Origin: VAZQ01 sp963841705
Lineage (GTDB): Bacteria > Pseudomonadota > Alphaproteobacteria > Rhizobiales > Xanthobacteraceae
Assembly: GCA_963841705.1 (NCBI GenBank)
Contig: CAWJDY010000076.1
Coordinates: 23,456 to 87,455, forward strand
DNA: 64,000 nucleotides
Direction of reading: 5' to 3'
In this document: piece after piece, positions 52,122-61,533 of the stretch
Position numbering within the stretch: position 1 is the stretch's first letter
Layout: the number at the start of each line of letters is the position of its first letter
Program-made: the position numbers and the translations under genes
The notes under the pieces: model-generated
Database searches by the model: none
Seen by the model: the letters and a program-made list of their open reading frames with translations, nothing else
Told to the model about the DNA's origin: nothing

Positions 52122-53504
52122 TCACACCAGCCGCCGCGCGCTGGCCCACTCCAAGCTGCGATCCAGGGCGCGCCGCAGTCGATCAAACAACTCGTCGATC
52201 TGCGTCGGCGTGATGATCAGCGGCGGGCAGATCGATACGACATCCCCGGCAAGGGCCCGCACGATCAGGCCTTCCTGCTCGGCGAAGCGCACGACCTGCG
52301 GAGCGACGCCTGCTTTCGGCTCGAATGGGGTTTTGCTGCGCCGGTCGGCGACGAGCTCGATCCCGCCGACCAGACCGAGGCCGCGCGCCTCTCCCACCAA
52401 CGGATGGTCGCTCAATGCACGCAGCCGCGCCTGGAAATGCGGCGACTTGCGTGCGACCTCATCCGCGATGCGCTCACGCGTATAAATGTCGAGCGCCTTG
52501 ATCGCCACCGCCGCTGCTACGGGGTGGCCCGAATAGGTGAAACCGTGACCAAACATGCCGATCTTGCGGCTTTCATCGAGCATGGCCTCGTACATCATCG
52601 GCGGAACGGTCACGCCGGCGAGCGGCAGATAGGCCGACGTCAGTGCCTTTGCGACCGTGATGGAATCGGGCTCGAATCCAAGCATGCTGCAGCCGAACAT
52701 GGTCCCGAGTTGGCCGAAACCGCAGATCACCTCGTCGGAGATCATGTAGACGTCATACTTGCGGCACACCTGCATCATTTCGGAAAAATAGGTTTTCGGT
52801 GGAACGATCACTCCGCCCGCCCCCATCACCGGCTCGGCGATGAAAGCCGCCACGGTCTGCGGTCCCTCGCGGATGATCAGCTCTTCGAGCTCCCTTCCCA
52901 GTCTGCGAGCAAACTCGTCCTCGCTCTCGCCGTCATGGGCAAACCGGTAATGGTGCGGGCATCCCGTGTGCAGAATGCCGGCGATGGGCAGGTCGAAATC
53001 GCGGTGGTTGTTCGCAAGGCCGGTGAGCGAAGCGGCCGCAATCGTCACCCCATGATACGCTCGCATCCGGCTGATGATCTTCTTCTTCTGCGGTCGCCCG
53101 AGCGCGTTGTTCATGTACCAGACGAGCTTGATCTGGGTGTCGTTCGCCTCCGAACCCGACGAGCAGAACAACATCCTGGAGGCATTGACCGGGACCAATT
53201 CCTTCAGTCGTTCAGCGAGCTCGATTGCGGGATCATGGCTTTTGCCGGTGAAGAGATGAGCAAACGATAGCTTGCGCATCTGTGTAGCCGCGGCTTCGAC
53301 CAGCTCTTCATTGCCGTAACCAAGCGCAGTGCACCAAAGCCCTGCCATGCCCTCGATGTATTCTTTTCCCTCGCTGTCATAGACGAATACGCCGTTTCCC
53401 CGTTCCAGGACGAGCGGACCGCTCTCGCGAAACGCGGCGAGCTGCGTATAGGGGTGAACAAGCGTCTCGATGTCACGAACGGCAAGGTTGCTGAGCCGGG
53501 ACAT
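52122..53504 (-). CDS. Class III aminotransferase (omega-amino acid:pyruvate type)
   Basis: PLP enzyme of 460 residues. YTQLAAFRESGPLVLERGNG at the N-terminus, SGSEANDTQIKLVWYMNNAL, RAYHGVTIAAASLTG, FIAEPVMGAGG, SDEVICGFGQLGTMFG (cofactor Asp) and the PLP lysine Lys286 in TVAKALTSAYLPL define class III. Such enzymes move amino groups from beta-alanine, GABA, putrescine or amines to pyruvate; the exact substrate is unknown. It is 21 bases upstream of the leftward extensin-like gene's stop... that gene lies upstream on the same strand. Confidence 0.9.
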   Translation of the reverse strand: MSRLSNLAVRDIETLVHPYTQLAAFRESGPLVLERGNGVFVYDSEGKEYIEGMAGLWCTALGYGNEELVEAAATQMRKLSFAHLFTGKSHDPAIELAERLKELVPVNASRMLFCSSGSEANDTQIKLVWYMNNALGRPQKKKIISRMRAYHGVTIAAASLTGLANNHRDFDLPIAGILHTGCPHHYRFAHDGESEDEFARRLGRELEELIIREGPQTVAAFIAEPVMGAGGVIVPPKTYFSEMMQVCRKYDVYMISDEVICGFGQLGTMFGCSMLGFEPDSITVAKALTSAYLPLAGVTVPPMMYEAMLDESRKIGMFGHGFTYSGHPVAAAVAIKALDIYTRERIADEVARKSPHFQARLRALSDHPLVGEARGLGLVGGIELVADRRSKTPFEPKAGVAPQVVRFAEQEGLIVRALAGDVVSICPPLIITPTQIDELFDRLRRALDRSLEWASARRLV

Positions 53505-53525
53505 GGGTGTGCGGCGCTCCTGCGA

Positions 53526-54359
53526 TCAAGACCGATGCGCGGGCCGGGGCCGCGGCAGCGGCACAGGGCTTTCCACGGTCACATTGCCTGGCTCGGGCTC
53601 GCGCACATCCCACCGGCACAGATGCTGGTTATACCTGCGCTCCGCCAGATCCACGTGGATGTGGTCTTCATGATAACCGTCGGAGCCCGGACCTAGCACG
53701 GTCGCAAAGCGCGCGCAGGCGCTTCGCCGCAAGCTCTCGCGAAAATCCCTGGATACCTCCGGGTCCGTGAGCTTGACTACCCTGCCGTTCGTCAGCTTCA
53801 GCGAGCGGATGTCGATCGCGTTTGCCTTGCCGTGCTCGGACAGCAGGGCTCCCGCGATGTTGTTGCGCCCGCGACAGTCATAGGAGGCGTAATTGTCCAG
53901 GCTGTTGAGAGAGCTCCCCAGCGCACGCACGCGCGGGGCTACGTCCGCGCGCACCCATTGGACAAGGACCTCGGCAAGACTGCAGCGGAGCATTGCCGGG
54001 GGCACGACCGCAACTTGCGCCTTGTTCGGCAGCAGAATCGTTTCCAGCTGGACCACGTCATCCGCAGCACATTCGCCGGGCCCGGTGACCGGTGGCAGCC
54101 CTACAATGACCGCCTTGGCCTTCAAGCGCCTCTGGCACTCGGACGGATTAGCCGCATTGTCCGGAGCGGCTTGAGGATTCTGCGTGGCCGCTTCCGGCGT
54201 TCGTGGCTGCGGCATCGGCACGGTCTCCGCCGCAACGCGGTCGCAGATCACCGTCGCAAGCATAAGCATCGCCAAGAGCTTCACGACCGAGCATATCGAC
54301 GAGGATTGCGACCTTCTGGCGACTGAAGGATGCGAGCAGGACCTCTCTTGTGCACCCAT
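53526..54359 (-). CDS. Extensin-like (DUF3011-neighbour type) exported protein
   Basis: Exported protein of about 277 residues, with a hydrophobic segment (VVKLLAMLMLATVICD) near residues 25-41, a Pro/Ala-rich linker, and a C-terminal extensin-like domain: ECQRRLKAKAVIVGLPPVTG, SLNSLDNYASYDCRGRNNIA, SEHGKANAIDIRSLKL and GYHEDHIHVDLAERRYNQHL. The His/Asp pattern (HGKANAID, EDHIHVDL) resembles zinc carboxypeptidases acting on cell wall peptides. Start ATG 54359, or GTG 54284 which would give a tidier signal peptide. Divergent from the SolA-like gene with only 14 bases between starts. The family label 'extensin-like' is from recognition of the C-terminal domain; the first words of the name should not be over-read. 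Confidence 0.8.
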   Translation of the reverse strand: MGAQERSCSHPSVARRSQSSSICSVVKLLAMLMLATVICDRVAAETVPMPQPRTPEAATQNPQAAPDNAANPSECQRRLKAKAVIVGLPPVTGPGECAADDVVQLETILLPNKAQVAVVPPAMLRCSLAEVLVQWVRADVAPRVRALGSSLNSLDNYASYDCRGRNNIAGALLSEHGKANAIDIRSLKLTNGRVVKLTDPEVSRDFRESLRRSACARFATVLGPGSDGYHEDHIHVDLAERRYNQHLCRWDVREPEPGNVTVESPVPLPRPRPAHRS

Positions 54360-54373
54360 GTTAGCTTCTCGAC

Positions 54374-55513
54374 ATGATGGCTCAATTCGATACGGTGGTG
54401 TGCGGGCTCGGAGCCATGGGGAGCGCCGCACTTTATCATTTGGCGCGCCGCGGCCAACGCGTGGTCGGGCTCGAGCGTTATGAACCCGGCCACGACCGCG
54501 GCTCGTCCCACGGCGCAAGCCGCATCATCCGGCTCGGCTATTACGAGCATCCCTCTTACGTCCCTCTGCTGCGCCGCGCCTATGCGCTCTGGCGGGAACT
54601 CGAGCAACAGAGCGGGCGCAGGCTCCTCCACCGCACCGGCATCCTTGAGATCGGCCCGCCTGATGGCAAGCTCGTAAAGGGAATCCTCGCCAGCGCTCAT
54701 GAGCACGGTCTGGAGCACGAGATACTCGCAGCGCCTGAGCTGATGCGGCGATTTGCGGGATTTGACCTGCCGGCAGGTTACTTTGGCGTGTTTCAGCCGG
54801 ACGGCGGCTGGCTTGCCGTGGAAGCCTCGCTCCACGCGTTCATCTCGCTCGCGCAAAGCGCGGGAGCAGAGGTTCGCGGAGGGGTTTGGGTGCAGGAGAT
54901 CGAACCTTACGCGGGTGGGGTGCGCATCCATACCGTCGGGGGGACTATCGAGGCGGCGCTGGCGATCGTGTGCGCGGGCGCTTGGACGCCATCGCTCGTC
55001 CCGGCCTTTTCGGCGTTTCTACGGGTGACTCGAGAGGTGATGGCCTGGTTCCAAATCGAGCAACCAATGCTGTCTGCGATCGATCACTCGCCCGTGTTTA
55101 TGATCGAGAGCGGCCACGGCGTGCACTATGGAATCCCGCCCCAGCCTGGCGACATCGCCGCGGGCTTCAAGGTTGCCAAGCACCACCATCGCAACGAGGT
55201 GGTTGATCCTGACGATTACGACCGAGCCGTTTCCGCCGAGGACGAGGCCCTGATACGCGGCGTTCTCGCCGACCATGTTCCAGGGGCGAACGGGCGGCTT
55301 CTTGCGGCCAAGACCTGCCTTTACACTGTGACTCCCGATGGTGATTTCCTCATCGATCGGGTGCCTGGATCGCCCCAGGTCATCGTCGCGTCCCCCTGCT
55401 CCGGGCACGGCTTCAAGTTTGCTCCGGTGATCGGCGAGATCCTCGCCGATCTCGCCATGCGAGGGGAAACACGCCACGACATCAGTCGGTTGCGACTTCG
55501 CCGTTTTCAATGA
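54374..55513 (+). CDS. Monomeric sarcosine oxidase / N-methyltryptophan oxidase-type flavoprotein
   Basis: FAD-dependent amine oxidase of 379 residues. The dinucleotide-binding motif is VVCGLGAMGSAALYHLARRG, then RGSSHGASRIIRLGYYEHPSY (SHGASRI is the family hallmark), and AKTCLYTVTPDGDFLIDRVP. The cysteine in that segment is residue 315, the position that binds FAD covalently in monomeric sarcosine oxidase. Likely substrates are N-methyl amino acids, giving formaldehyde and hydrogen peroxide. It precedes an acyl-CoA synthetase by 57 bases on the same strand. Confidence 0.91.
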   Translation: MMAQFDTVVCGLGAMGSAALYHLARRGQRVVGLERYEPGHDRGSSHGASRIIRLGYYEHPSYVPLLRRAYALWRELEQQSGRRLLHRTGILEIGPPDGKLVKGILASAHEHGLEHEILAAPELMRRFAGFDLPAGYFGVFQPDGGWLAVEASLHAFISLAQSAGAEVRGGVWVQEIEPYAGGVRIHTVGGTIEAALAIVCAGAWTPSLVPAFSAFLRVTREVMAWFQIEQPMLSAIDHSPVFMIESGHGVHYGIPPQPGDIAAGFKVAKHHHRNEVVDPDDYDRAVSAEDEALIRGVLADHVPGANGRLLAAKTCLYTVTPDGDFLIDRVPGSPQVIVASPCSGHGFKFAPVIGEILADLAMRGETRHDISRLRLRRFQ

Positions 55514-55570
55514 TGGCTCGCTCGCATAATGTAGGCGCAATCGCGCGAAGGCGCTGACAGGAGGAAAACC

Positions 55571-57208
55571 ATGCTCGGACTGATGCAGGAGTGGCCGCTG
55601 CTCTGCCACCGCATCATCGACCACGCCGCTCTCAACCATGCCGACCGGCCGATCGTCACCCGCTCGGTCGAAGGCCCCATTCACACCACGAACTATGCGG
55701 AGATCCGCGCGCGGGCGCTGCGCCTGGCGCAACGTCTGGAGCGCGATGGGATCAGGCTTGGCGACCGCGTCGCGACGCTTGCCTGGAACACCTGGCGCCA
55801 TTTCGAGTCCTGGTACGAAATCATGGGCATCGGGGCGATCTACCATACCGTCAATCCACGCCTGTTCCCGGAGCAGATCGCCTGGATCGTCAATCACGCC
55901 GAAGACCGCGTCATGGTCCTCGACCTTACGTTTGTCCCTCTGATCGAGAAGCTCGCGGCGCAGATGCCTACCATTGAACGCTACGTCGTCCTGACGGACG
56001 CGAAGCATATGCCCGCGACGGCGCTCAAGAATGCTCTTCCCTACGAGGAATGGATCGGCGAGGCCGACGGCGATTTCGCCTGGAAAACGTTCGACGAGAA
56101 TACCGCCGCCGGCATGTGCTATACCTCCGGCACGACCGGCAACCCGAAGGGCGTCCTCTACTCCCATCGCTCCAACGTCCTGCACGGGCTCATGGCCAAC
56201 AATGCGGACGTGAAAGGATTGACATCGCGAGATGTAGCACTCCCGATCGTGCCGATGTTCCACGCCAACACGTGGTCGATCAATTTCTCCGCCCCGATCT
56301 CCGGAGCGTCCCTGGTCCTGCCCGGACCCAAGCTCGACGGCGCATCGATCTACGAGCTGCTCGACCGTTACAAGGTGACCTGCAGCGCAGGAGTTCCCAC
56401 CGTCTGGCTCATGCTCTTGCAGCATCTCGCCGCGACCGGCAGCAAGCTTCCCTATCTCAAAAAGATCGTGATCGGCGGTTCTGCCTGCCCGCGCGCCATG
56501 ACCAAGACCTTCCAGGACGAGTATGGAGTTGAAGTCATTCATGCCTGGGGGATGACGGAGATGAGCCCGCTTGGCACTGTGTGCACCATGAAACCGGCCT
56601 ATGCCGGGCTCGCGGGCGAAGAGCGGCTCGACATCCAGCAGATGCAGGGACAAACGCCCTTCCTCGTCGAGATGAAGATTACCGACAATTCCGGCAAGCG
56701 CCTGCCGTGGGACGGCAGGACCTTCGGTCGCCTGAAGGTGCGCGGGCCGTCGGTGGCGCGCGCCTATTACCGGGAAGAGGGCAACGTTCTCGATGCGGAG
56801 GGTTTCTTCGATACTGGCGACGTAGCGACCATCGATCGTCACGGCTACATGCGCATCACAGACCGCTCGAAGGATGTCATCAAATCGGGTGGGGAGTGGA
56901 TCTCCTCCATCGAAATCGAGAATCTCGCCATCGGCCATCCCAAGGTCGCAGAGGCGGCGGTGATCGGAGTACGGCATCCCAAATGGGACGAGCGGCCGTT
57001 GCTGGTACTCGTGCTCAAGCCGGGGGCCTCGGCAACACGGGAAGAGATCTTCGCCTTCATGAAGGGAAAGATTGCGGGCTGGTGGATGCCGGACGAGATC
57101 GTATTCGTCGACGAGATCCCGCATACGGCAACCGGCAAGATCCAGAAGACCGTACTGCGCGAGCGTTTCAAGGGCTTCGTTCTGCCCGCGGCAGCGACCG
57201 CCTCTTGA
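55571..57208 (+). CDS. Acyl-CoA synthetase (AMP-forming, fatty-acid--CoA ligase type)
   Basis: Adenylate-forming ligase of 545 residues. ANL motifs in order: YTSGTTGNPKGVLYSHRSN (phosphate loop), PMFHANTW, AWGMTEMSPLGT, DGWFDTGD-like DAEGFFDTGDVATID, ITDRSKDVIKSGGEW (hinge) and PHTATGKIQKTVLRE with the catalytic lysine. Medium- to long-chain fatty acids are the likely substrates; short aromatic acids cannot be excluded. An AGGAGG-type site (GACAGGAGGAAAACC) precedes the ATG. The DUF898 gene follows 64 bases after the stop. Confidence 0.92.
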   Translation: MLGLMQEWPLLCHRIIDHAALNHADRPIVTRSVEGPIHTTNYAEIRARALRLAQRLERDGIRLGDRVATLAWNTWRHFESWYEIMGIGAIYHTVNPRLFPEQIAWIVNHAEDRVMVLDLTFVPLIEKLAAQMPTIERYVVLTDAKHMPATALKNALPYEEWIGEADGDFAWKTFDENTAAGMCYTSGTTGNPKGVLYSHRSNVLHGLMANNADVKGLTSRDVALPIVPMFHANTWSINFSAPISGASLVLPGPKLDGASIYELLDRYKVTCSAGVPTVWLMLLQHLAATGSKLPYLKKIVIGGSACPRAMTKTFQDEYGVEVIHAWGMTEMSPLGTVCTMKPAYAGLAGEERLDIQQMQGQTPFLVEMKITDNSGKRLPWDGRTFGRLKVRGPSVARAYYREEGNVLDAEGFFDTGDVATIDRHGYMRITDRSKDVIKSGGEWISSIEIENLAIGHPKVAEAAVIGVRHPKWDERPLLVLVLKPGASATREEIFAFMKGKIAGWWMPDEIVFVDEIPHTATGKIQKTVLRERFKGFVLPAAATAS

Positions 57209-57272
57209 CACCCCAACTCTCGCCACAGGGCACGCTAAATTCCGCGGACGGGTTGGGCTTCAGGATCGAAAA

Positions 57273-58529
57273 ATGACCATCCTCGATGCGACCGTTTCGA
57301 CGGCGCAGACCAGCATGTCCGCTCCTGCGCGCATGACGCGCTTTCTCGGTCGTGGTGCAGCTTTCTGGCGGCTTCTCGCCCGCGGCGCCGTGATGCTGAT
57401 GTTCACTCTTGGAATCTATCGCTTCTGGCTCACCACTGACATCCGCCGTTATCTGTGGTCGAATACCGAGATCGCCGACGAGAGCTTCGAGTACACCGGC
57501 ACGGCGCGCGAGCTGCTGCTCGGTTTTTTGATCGCTATTGCCGTGCTTGTGCCGCTTTACTCCGCCTTCTTTCTGCTCACGCTCGCGCTTGGCCAGATAT
57601 GGAGCGTATTGAGCATCGTCGCCCTGACATTTCTTGGCCAGTATGCCGTGTTTCGCGCTCGCCGTTACCGCCTGACCCGGACAATCTATCGCGGCGTGCG
57701 CTTCTACCAGACCGGATCGGCCTGGCGCTATTCCGTGTACGCCGTGTTGTGGTGGAGCTTGATCCTGCTGACGTTGGGAATTGCTTATCCGTTTGCTCAA
57801 TCTCAGCTCGAGCGCTTCAAGATGCGCAATACCTTTTTCGGGAGCATGCCCGGCCGCTTCGAAGGATCCGGGTGGCACCTCTTCCTGCGCGGGATCATCC
57901 TTTGGGTGCTTGCAGTGGTGCCTTTCGCAATCGGCGCCGTAGCGACCATTCTCGCCATCGATTGGAACGCACTCACGTCTGCCGCCGGAGACGACAAGGC
58001 GAGCTGGCTGGAAAACAGCGGCCTTGCCGGCGCGGTCGTGTTTGCCGCATTGACCGGGCTATGGCTCCTGCTGTCCTTCGCCATTTTCTATCCGGCTTTT
58101 CAGACGATGGTCTTGCGTTGGTGGGTGTCGGGGCTGCGCTTTGGAGAGGTCGCGGTGAGCTCGCGCCTGCGCATGACGCAAGTGTTCGCGGTTTACGCCC
58201 GGTTTCTGGGCTATGCACTCTTGTTCACATTTGTTGTATCAGTCGCGCTGATGCTCGGGGCTCTGATTCTTCCAACCATCTCCGGGGCGCTGGATGCCAC
58301 CTCCGAGGAGATCTTCACGACCGTGTTGGTTCTCGGGGCCTATGTCGCTACCGCGCTCGGCTACTCCACCATCTATCAAGCGACCGTGAAACTCGGGCTG
58401 TGGCGATGCATTGTCGAAACGCTCGACATCTCCAACTCCGCTGCGTTGGAGTACGTGACGGCCGCCGGCGAGCCGGCGTCCCCTGTGGGTGAAGGCTTGG
58501 CCGACGCCCTCAATGTGGGCGGCATATGA
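57273..58529 (+). CDS. DUF898 (YjgN-like) multi-spanning membrane protein
   Basis: Integral membrane protein of 418 residues with about six to eight hydrophobic segments. RFLGRGAAFWRLLARGAVML, TLGIYRFWLTTDIRRYLWSN, FEYTGTARELLLGFL and GWHLFLRGIILW are family landmarks of DUF898, whose function is unknown. The start ATG 57273 follows CAGGATCGAAA. Its last bases overlap the next gene by four (ATGA at 58526-58529), making a translationally coupled pair with the M48 protease, an association I know from other proteobacteria. Confidence 0.9.
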   Translation: MTILDATVSTAQTSMSAPARMTRFLGRGAAFWRLLARGAVMLMFTLGIYRFWLTTDIRRYLWSNTEIADESFEYTGTARELLLGFLIAIAVLVPLYSAFFLLTLALGQIWSVLSIVALTFLGQYAVFRARRYRLTRTIYRGVRFYQTGSAWRYSVYAVLWWSLILLTLGIAYPFAQSQLERFKMRNTFFGSMPGRFEGSGWHLFLRGIILWVLAVVPFAIGAVATILAIDWNALTSAAGDDKASWLENSGLAGAVVFAALTGLWLLLSFAIFYPAFQTMVLRWWVSGLRFGEVAVSSRLRMTQVFAVYARFLGYALLFTFVVSVALMLGALILPTISGALDATSEEIFTTVLVLGAYVATALGYSTIYQATVKLGLWRCIVETLDISNSAALEYVTAAGEPASPVGEGLADALNVGGI

Positions 58530-59659
58530 ACGCACCTGAGGTCGGCATCTCCGCCAGCGCCGGGCGCGGAATCTTTTTTGACGGGCTCTCGGCTAGCCGC
58601 CACGAGGTTGCCGTCGAGCTTGCGCCCGCCGCGCTGCGGCTGCGCGCTGCCGACGGGACTATCCTTGCGGAATGGGGATATGACGAGCTTGAGACCCTTT
58701 CGTCGCCGGACGACGTGCTGCGACTCGGCAGGGCGGGCAATCCAGTGCTCGCGCGCCTGGAGCTGAAGGATCCGCAGCTCGCCGCAGCAATTGACGAAAG
58801 ATCCGCGCCGGTCGACCGCACCGGCCGCATCGAGCGCCGGTTGCGAGACAAGGTCATTTTCTGGAGCGTCGCCGCCACGCTGTCGCTCCTCCTTGTCGCG
58901 ATCCTGGGCGTGCCGCGGCTTGCGAGCGCCCTTACCCCTCTGGTGCCCTATGCTCTCGAACGCAAGCTCGGAGCTGCCGTCGCAACGCAAGCCCGCGCGA
59001 GCCTGGATGACCATCGCACCGGCACTGTGTTCGAATGCGGCAATGCACAGAACGAGCAGGCGGGCCGCGCGGCGTTCGACAGATTATTGGAGCAGATCGA
59101 GGCGGCCGCCAGCCTGCCTTGGCCGCTTAAAGTCATGATCGTGCGCCGCCCCGAAGCAAATGCGATTACCTTTCCCGGCGGACACATCTACGTGTTCGAA
59201 GGCCTGATCAAGAACGCCGGCACACCGGACGAGCTCGCCGGCGTGCTCGCTCACGAGGTCGGTCATGTCGCGCATCACGACGGAACGCGAACGGTGATCG
59301 AGGGCGCCGGGCTTTCGCTGCTTTTCGGGGCGCTGCTCGGCGATTTCGTCGGCGGCGGTGCGGTGATATTGGCTGCCAAGACCATCCTGCAAACGAGCTA
59401 TTCTCGCGAGGTCGAGGCCGCCGCCGACAAGTACGGCGTCACGCTGATGGCCACAATAGGCGGCGATCCGCGGGCGTTGGGAACGATCCTGATACGCATA
59501 GCAGGAACCACGCACCCCGGGCCGAAAATCCTGGCAGATCATCCTGACACCCGGGATCGCGTTGCGGCGATTGAGGCCATGGCCGGGCCGGGCCCACGAA
59601 GAGCCTTGCTCGACCAGACCCAATGGGCGTCCCTCAAGACCGTGTGTGCGCGCGCATGA
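58526..59659 (+). CDS. M48-family membrane metalloprotease
   Basis: Zinc protease of 377 residues. The N-terminal domain (about 1-100, GIFFDGLSASRHEVAVELAP) is followed by a membrane segment (about 112-135, VIFWSVAATLSLLLVAILGV) and a periplasmic M48 domain with the zinc motif H243-EVG-H247 in GVLAHEVGHVAHHDG and the downstream ligand in YSREVEAAADKYGVTLM. Probably a membrane protein quality-control enzyme. Overlaps both neighbours by four bases (ATGA), so it is translated as the middle member of a DUF898-M48-DUF1499 unit. Confidence 0.92.
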   Translation: MNAPEVGISASAGRGIFFDGLSASRHEVAVELAPAALRLRAADGTILAEWGYDELETLSSPDDVLRLGRAGNPVLARLELKDPQLAAAIDERSAPVDRTGRIERRLRDKVIFWSVAATLSLLLVAILGVPRLASALTPLVPYALERKLGAAVATQARASLDDHRTGTVFECGNAQNEQAGRAAFDRLLEQIEAAASLPWPLKVMIVRRPEANAITFPGGHIYVFEGLIKNAGTPDELAGVLAHEVGHVAHHDGTRTVIEGAGLSLLFGALLGDFVGGGAVILAAKTILQTSYSREVEAAADKYGVTLMATIGGDPRALGTILIRIAGTTHPGPKILADHPDTRDRVAAIEAMAGPGPRRALLDQTQWASLKTVCARA

Positions 59660-60549
59660 GAGCCATTATGTCCCGCCGCTTTATCGAGACCGAGGCGACC
59701 TCGAAGCTCGCCGTCTGGGCGCTTCGCGTCGCGGGATTCGCAGTTGCCGCAACCGTGCTCGCAATCGTGATCGTGCGTCTGGGCCAGTGGGAGACAAAAC
59801 CCGCAGTCGTCGCTTTTGGCGGCGCCCTCGCAATTGCCGTCATTGCGCTCCTGGTGGCGCTTGCCGCCTTTGCCGTGATCTGGATGGAGGGACTGGGCGG
59901 GATGCGCGCCGCGCTATGGGCGATGGCGATCTCGCTGTTCCTGCTCGCCTATCCCGCCTATCTCGGCCTCAAAGCGTACCGGCTTCCGTGGATCTACGAC
60001 GTCACCACCGATCCAATCGATCCACCGCACTATGAATGGCTTGCGCGCATCCGCCCCGTGGATGCCAATCCGGCGGCCTATGCGGGCCTTTATGCCGCCG
60101 AGCAGCAGCGCCAAGCGTATCCCGACGTTGGACCGCTGAGCACGAGCGCCACCCCGGAAGCCGCTTATCGGGCTGCGCTCACCGTCATGAACAAGCACAA
60201 GGATTCGTTCCTCGCCCCGTATTGGCGCGTGGTCGATGCGCGGGAGCCGGCAGGCCGTCGCGACGGACGCATCGAGGCAGTGGCGCGCTCAACCCTCATG
60301 GGTTTTCGCGACGACGTGGTGGTGCGGGTGCGGGAGGATCCCGACGGCGCACGCATCGACGCACGCTCCTCCTCCCGCTACGGCTGGTTCGATTTCGGCA
60401 CCAATGCATCGCGCGTTCGCCGGCTGCTCAACGATATCGAGGACATGATCCGCACCCAGCGGAACGAGCGGTCTGTCGCGCGGCCCCCGCCAGCGAAGAA
60501 GCCGCCTGCCAAGAAGGATCAGTCCAAGCGCGAGCGAGACAGGCGGTAA
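59656..60549 (+). CDS. DUF1499-family membrane protein
   Basis: Protein of 297 residues with three N-terminal hydrophobic segments (about 18-38, 47-70 and 78-95) and a C-terminal DUF1499 domain (TSATPEAAYRAALTVMNKHK, WRVVDAREPAGRRDGRIEAV, TLMGFRDDVVVRVREDPDG, ARSSSRYGWFDFGTNASRVR), ending in a Lys/Arg-rich tail. Function unknown. The ATG at 59656 overlaps the preceding stop by four bases; ATG 59668 is an alternative. Its 3' end overlaps the convergent MBL gene by 31 bases. Confidence 0.88.
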   Translation: MRAIMSRRFIETEATSKLAVWALRVAGFAVAATVLAIVIVRLGQWETKPAVVAFGGALAIAVIALLVALAAFAVIWMEGLGGMRAALWAMAISLFLLAYPAYLGLKAYRLPWIYDVTTDPIDPPHYEWLARIRPVDANPAAYAGLYAAEQQRQAYPDVGPLSTSATPEAAYRAALTVMNKHKDSFLAPYWRVVDAREPAGRRDGRIEAVARSTLMGFRDDVVVRVREDPDGARIDARSSSRYGWFDFGTNASRVRRLLNDIEDMIRTQRNERSVARPPPAKKPPAKKDQSKRERDRR

Positions 60550-61445
60550 TGCCGATCGAGAGCCGGTTGGCCATCGGTCACGACCAGGCCGCGGGCGACC
60601 AGATCTTCAAGATGAGCAAGGACGGACAAGGCGGCCGCCTTGGTGAGCCGTGGGTCGAGGCCGACATAGATCGCGCCCACGATGGCCGGAATATCCGCTT
60701 CGCCTTTGTCCAGGCGGCGCACGATGGCCGCCTCGCGCGCCTGCCGATGATGGATGTAGGAGCGCACGAAGCGCTGCGCCTGCCGCACCGCTCCGCCATG
60801 ACCCGGCAGATAAATCAACTCTGGACGCGCCGCGAGCTTTCGCAGCGAGGCCATGTAGTCCTTCATTGATCCGTCCGGCGGCGCCACGATAGGCGTGGAC
60901 CACGCCATCACGTGATCGCCTGAGAACAGCAGGTTCGCCTCTTTGAGCGCAAACGCCATGTGATTTGCGGTATGGCCCGGGGTGGTCACCGCCTCAATGG
61001 TCCACCCGGAGCCGCTGACGATCTCTCCGTCTGCAAGGCTCCGATCCGGCTGAAACTCCGTGTCGTTGCTGGCGTCGAGCCGCAGCGTCTCGTCGTCATT
61101 GACGGCGCGTGCCGGCCGGTGCGGTCCTTCCGCCAACACCAGAGCACCGGTTGCCGCTTTTACAGCGGGCACTGCCGGGGAATGGTCGCGATGCGTATGG
61201 GTGACAAAGACATGGGTGACGGCCTCGCCACGAACGGCATTGAGCAGCGCGGCAATGTGCGCCTCATCCAGCGGACCGGGATCGACGATCGCGACATGGC
61301 CGCGGCCGACGATGTAAGACACCGTCCCTCGGAAGGTGAACGGGCTCGGATTGTTGGCGAGGAGCCGCCGCACCCCCGGCATGACCTCGTCGACCTTGCC
61401 AGGCACGAGATCGAACGCCTTGTCGAACGGGATGTCGTCGGTCAC
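60519..61445 (-). CDS. Metallo-beta-lactamase-fold hydrolase (LACTB2/glyoxalase II-like)
   Basis: MBL-fold protein of about 308 residues. The metal motif HTHRDHSP is clear, with further ligands in TTPGHTANHMAF, LFSGDHVMAW and YLPGHGG. A C-terminal winged-helix-like part (GLDPRLTKAAALSVLAHLED) resembles LACTB2-type proteins. The frame is open upstream, but the GTG at 61445 begins VTDDIPFDKAFDL, which looks like the true N-terminus; ribosome site weak. It overlaps the DUF1499 gene tail by 31 bases. Confidence 0.88.
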   Translation of the reverse strand: MTDDIPFDKAFDLVPGKVDEVMPGVRRLLANNPSPFTFRGTVSYIVGRGHVAIVDPGPLDEAHIAALLNAVRGEAVTHVFVTHTHRDHSPAVPAVKAATGALVLAEGPHRPARAVNDDETLRLDASNDTEFQPDRSLADGEIVSGSGWTIEAVTTPGHTANHMAFALKEANLLFSGDHVMAWSTPIVAPPDGSMKDYMASLRKLAARPELIYLPGHGGAVRQAQRFVRSYIHHRQAREAAIVRRLDKGEADIPAIVGAIYVGLDPRLTKAAALSVLAHLEDLVARGLVVTDGQPALDRHYRLSRSRLD

Positions 61446-61475
61446 CGGGACTTGCAATTCGCAGGGGCGAGACAC

Positions 61476-61514
61476 GGGGGCACCCCAAAAACGCCCCGCA
61501 TTTTTGGGGACCCC
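61476..61514. repeat. Large GC/A-T-run hairpin between the VOC and MBL genes
   Basis: CCCCAAAAA (61483-61491) and TTTTTGGGG (61501-61509) are exact complements around a nine-base loop, flanked by GGGG and CCCC that can extend the stem. It lies downstream of the VOC gene and upstream of the MBL gene on the leftward strand, so it may terminate or attenuate that transcript, or be a mobile palindrome. Confidence 0.55.
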
Positions 61515-61533
61515 GACTCTCCCTACACCCAGG

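Noticed and set aside
55019..57226. A 735-codon open frame antisense to the acyl-CoA synthetase and flavoprotein genes
   Set aside because: Typical GC-rich shadow of two conserved genes; no domain or ribosome site.
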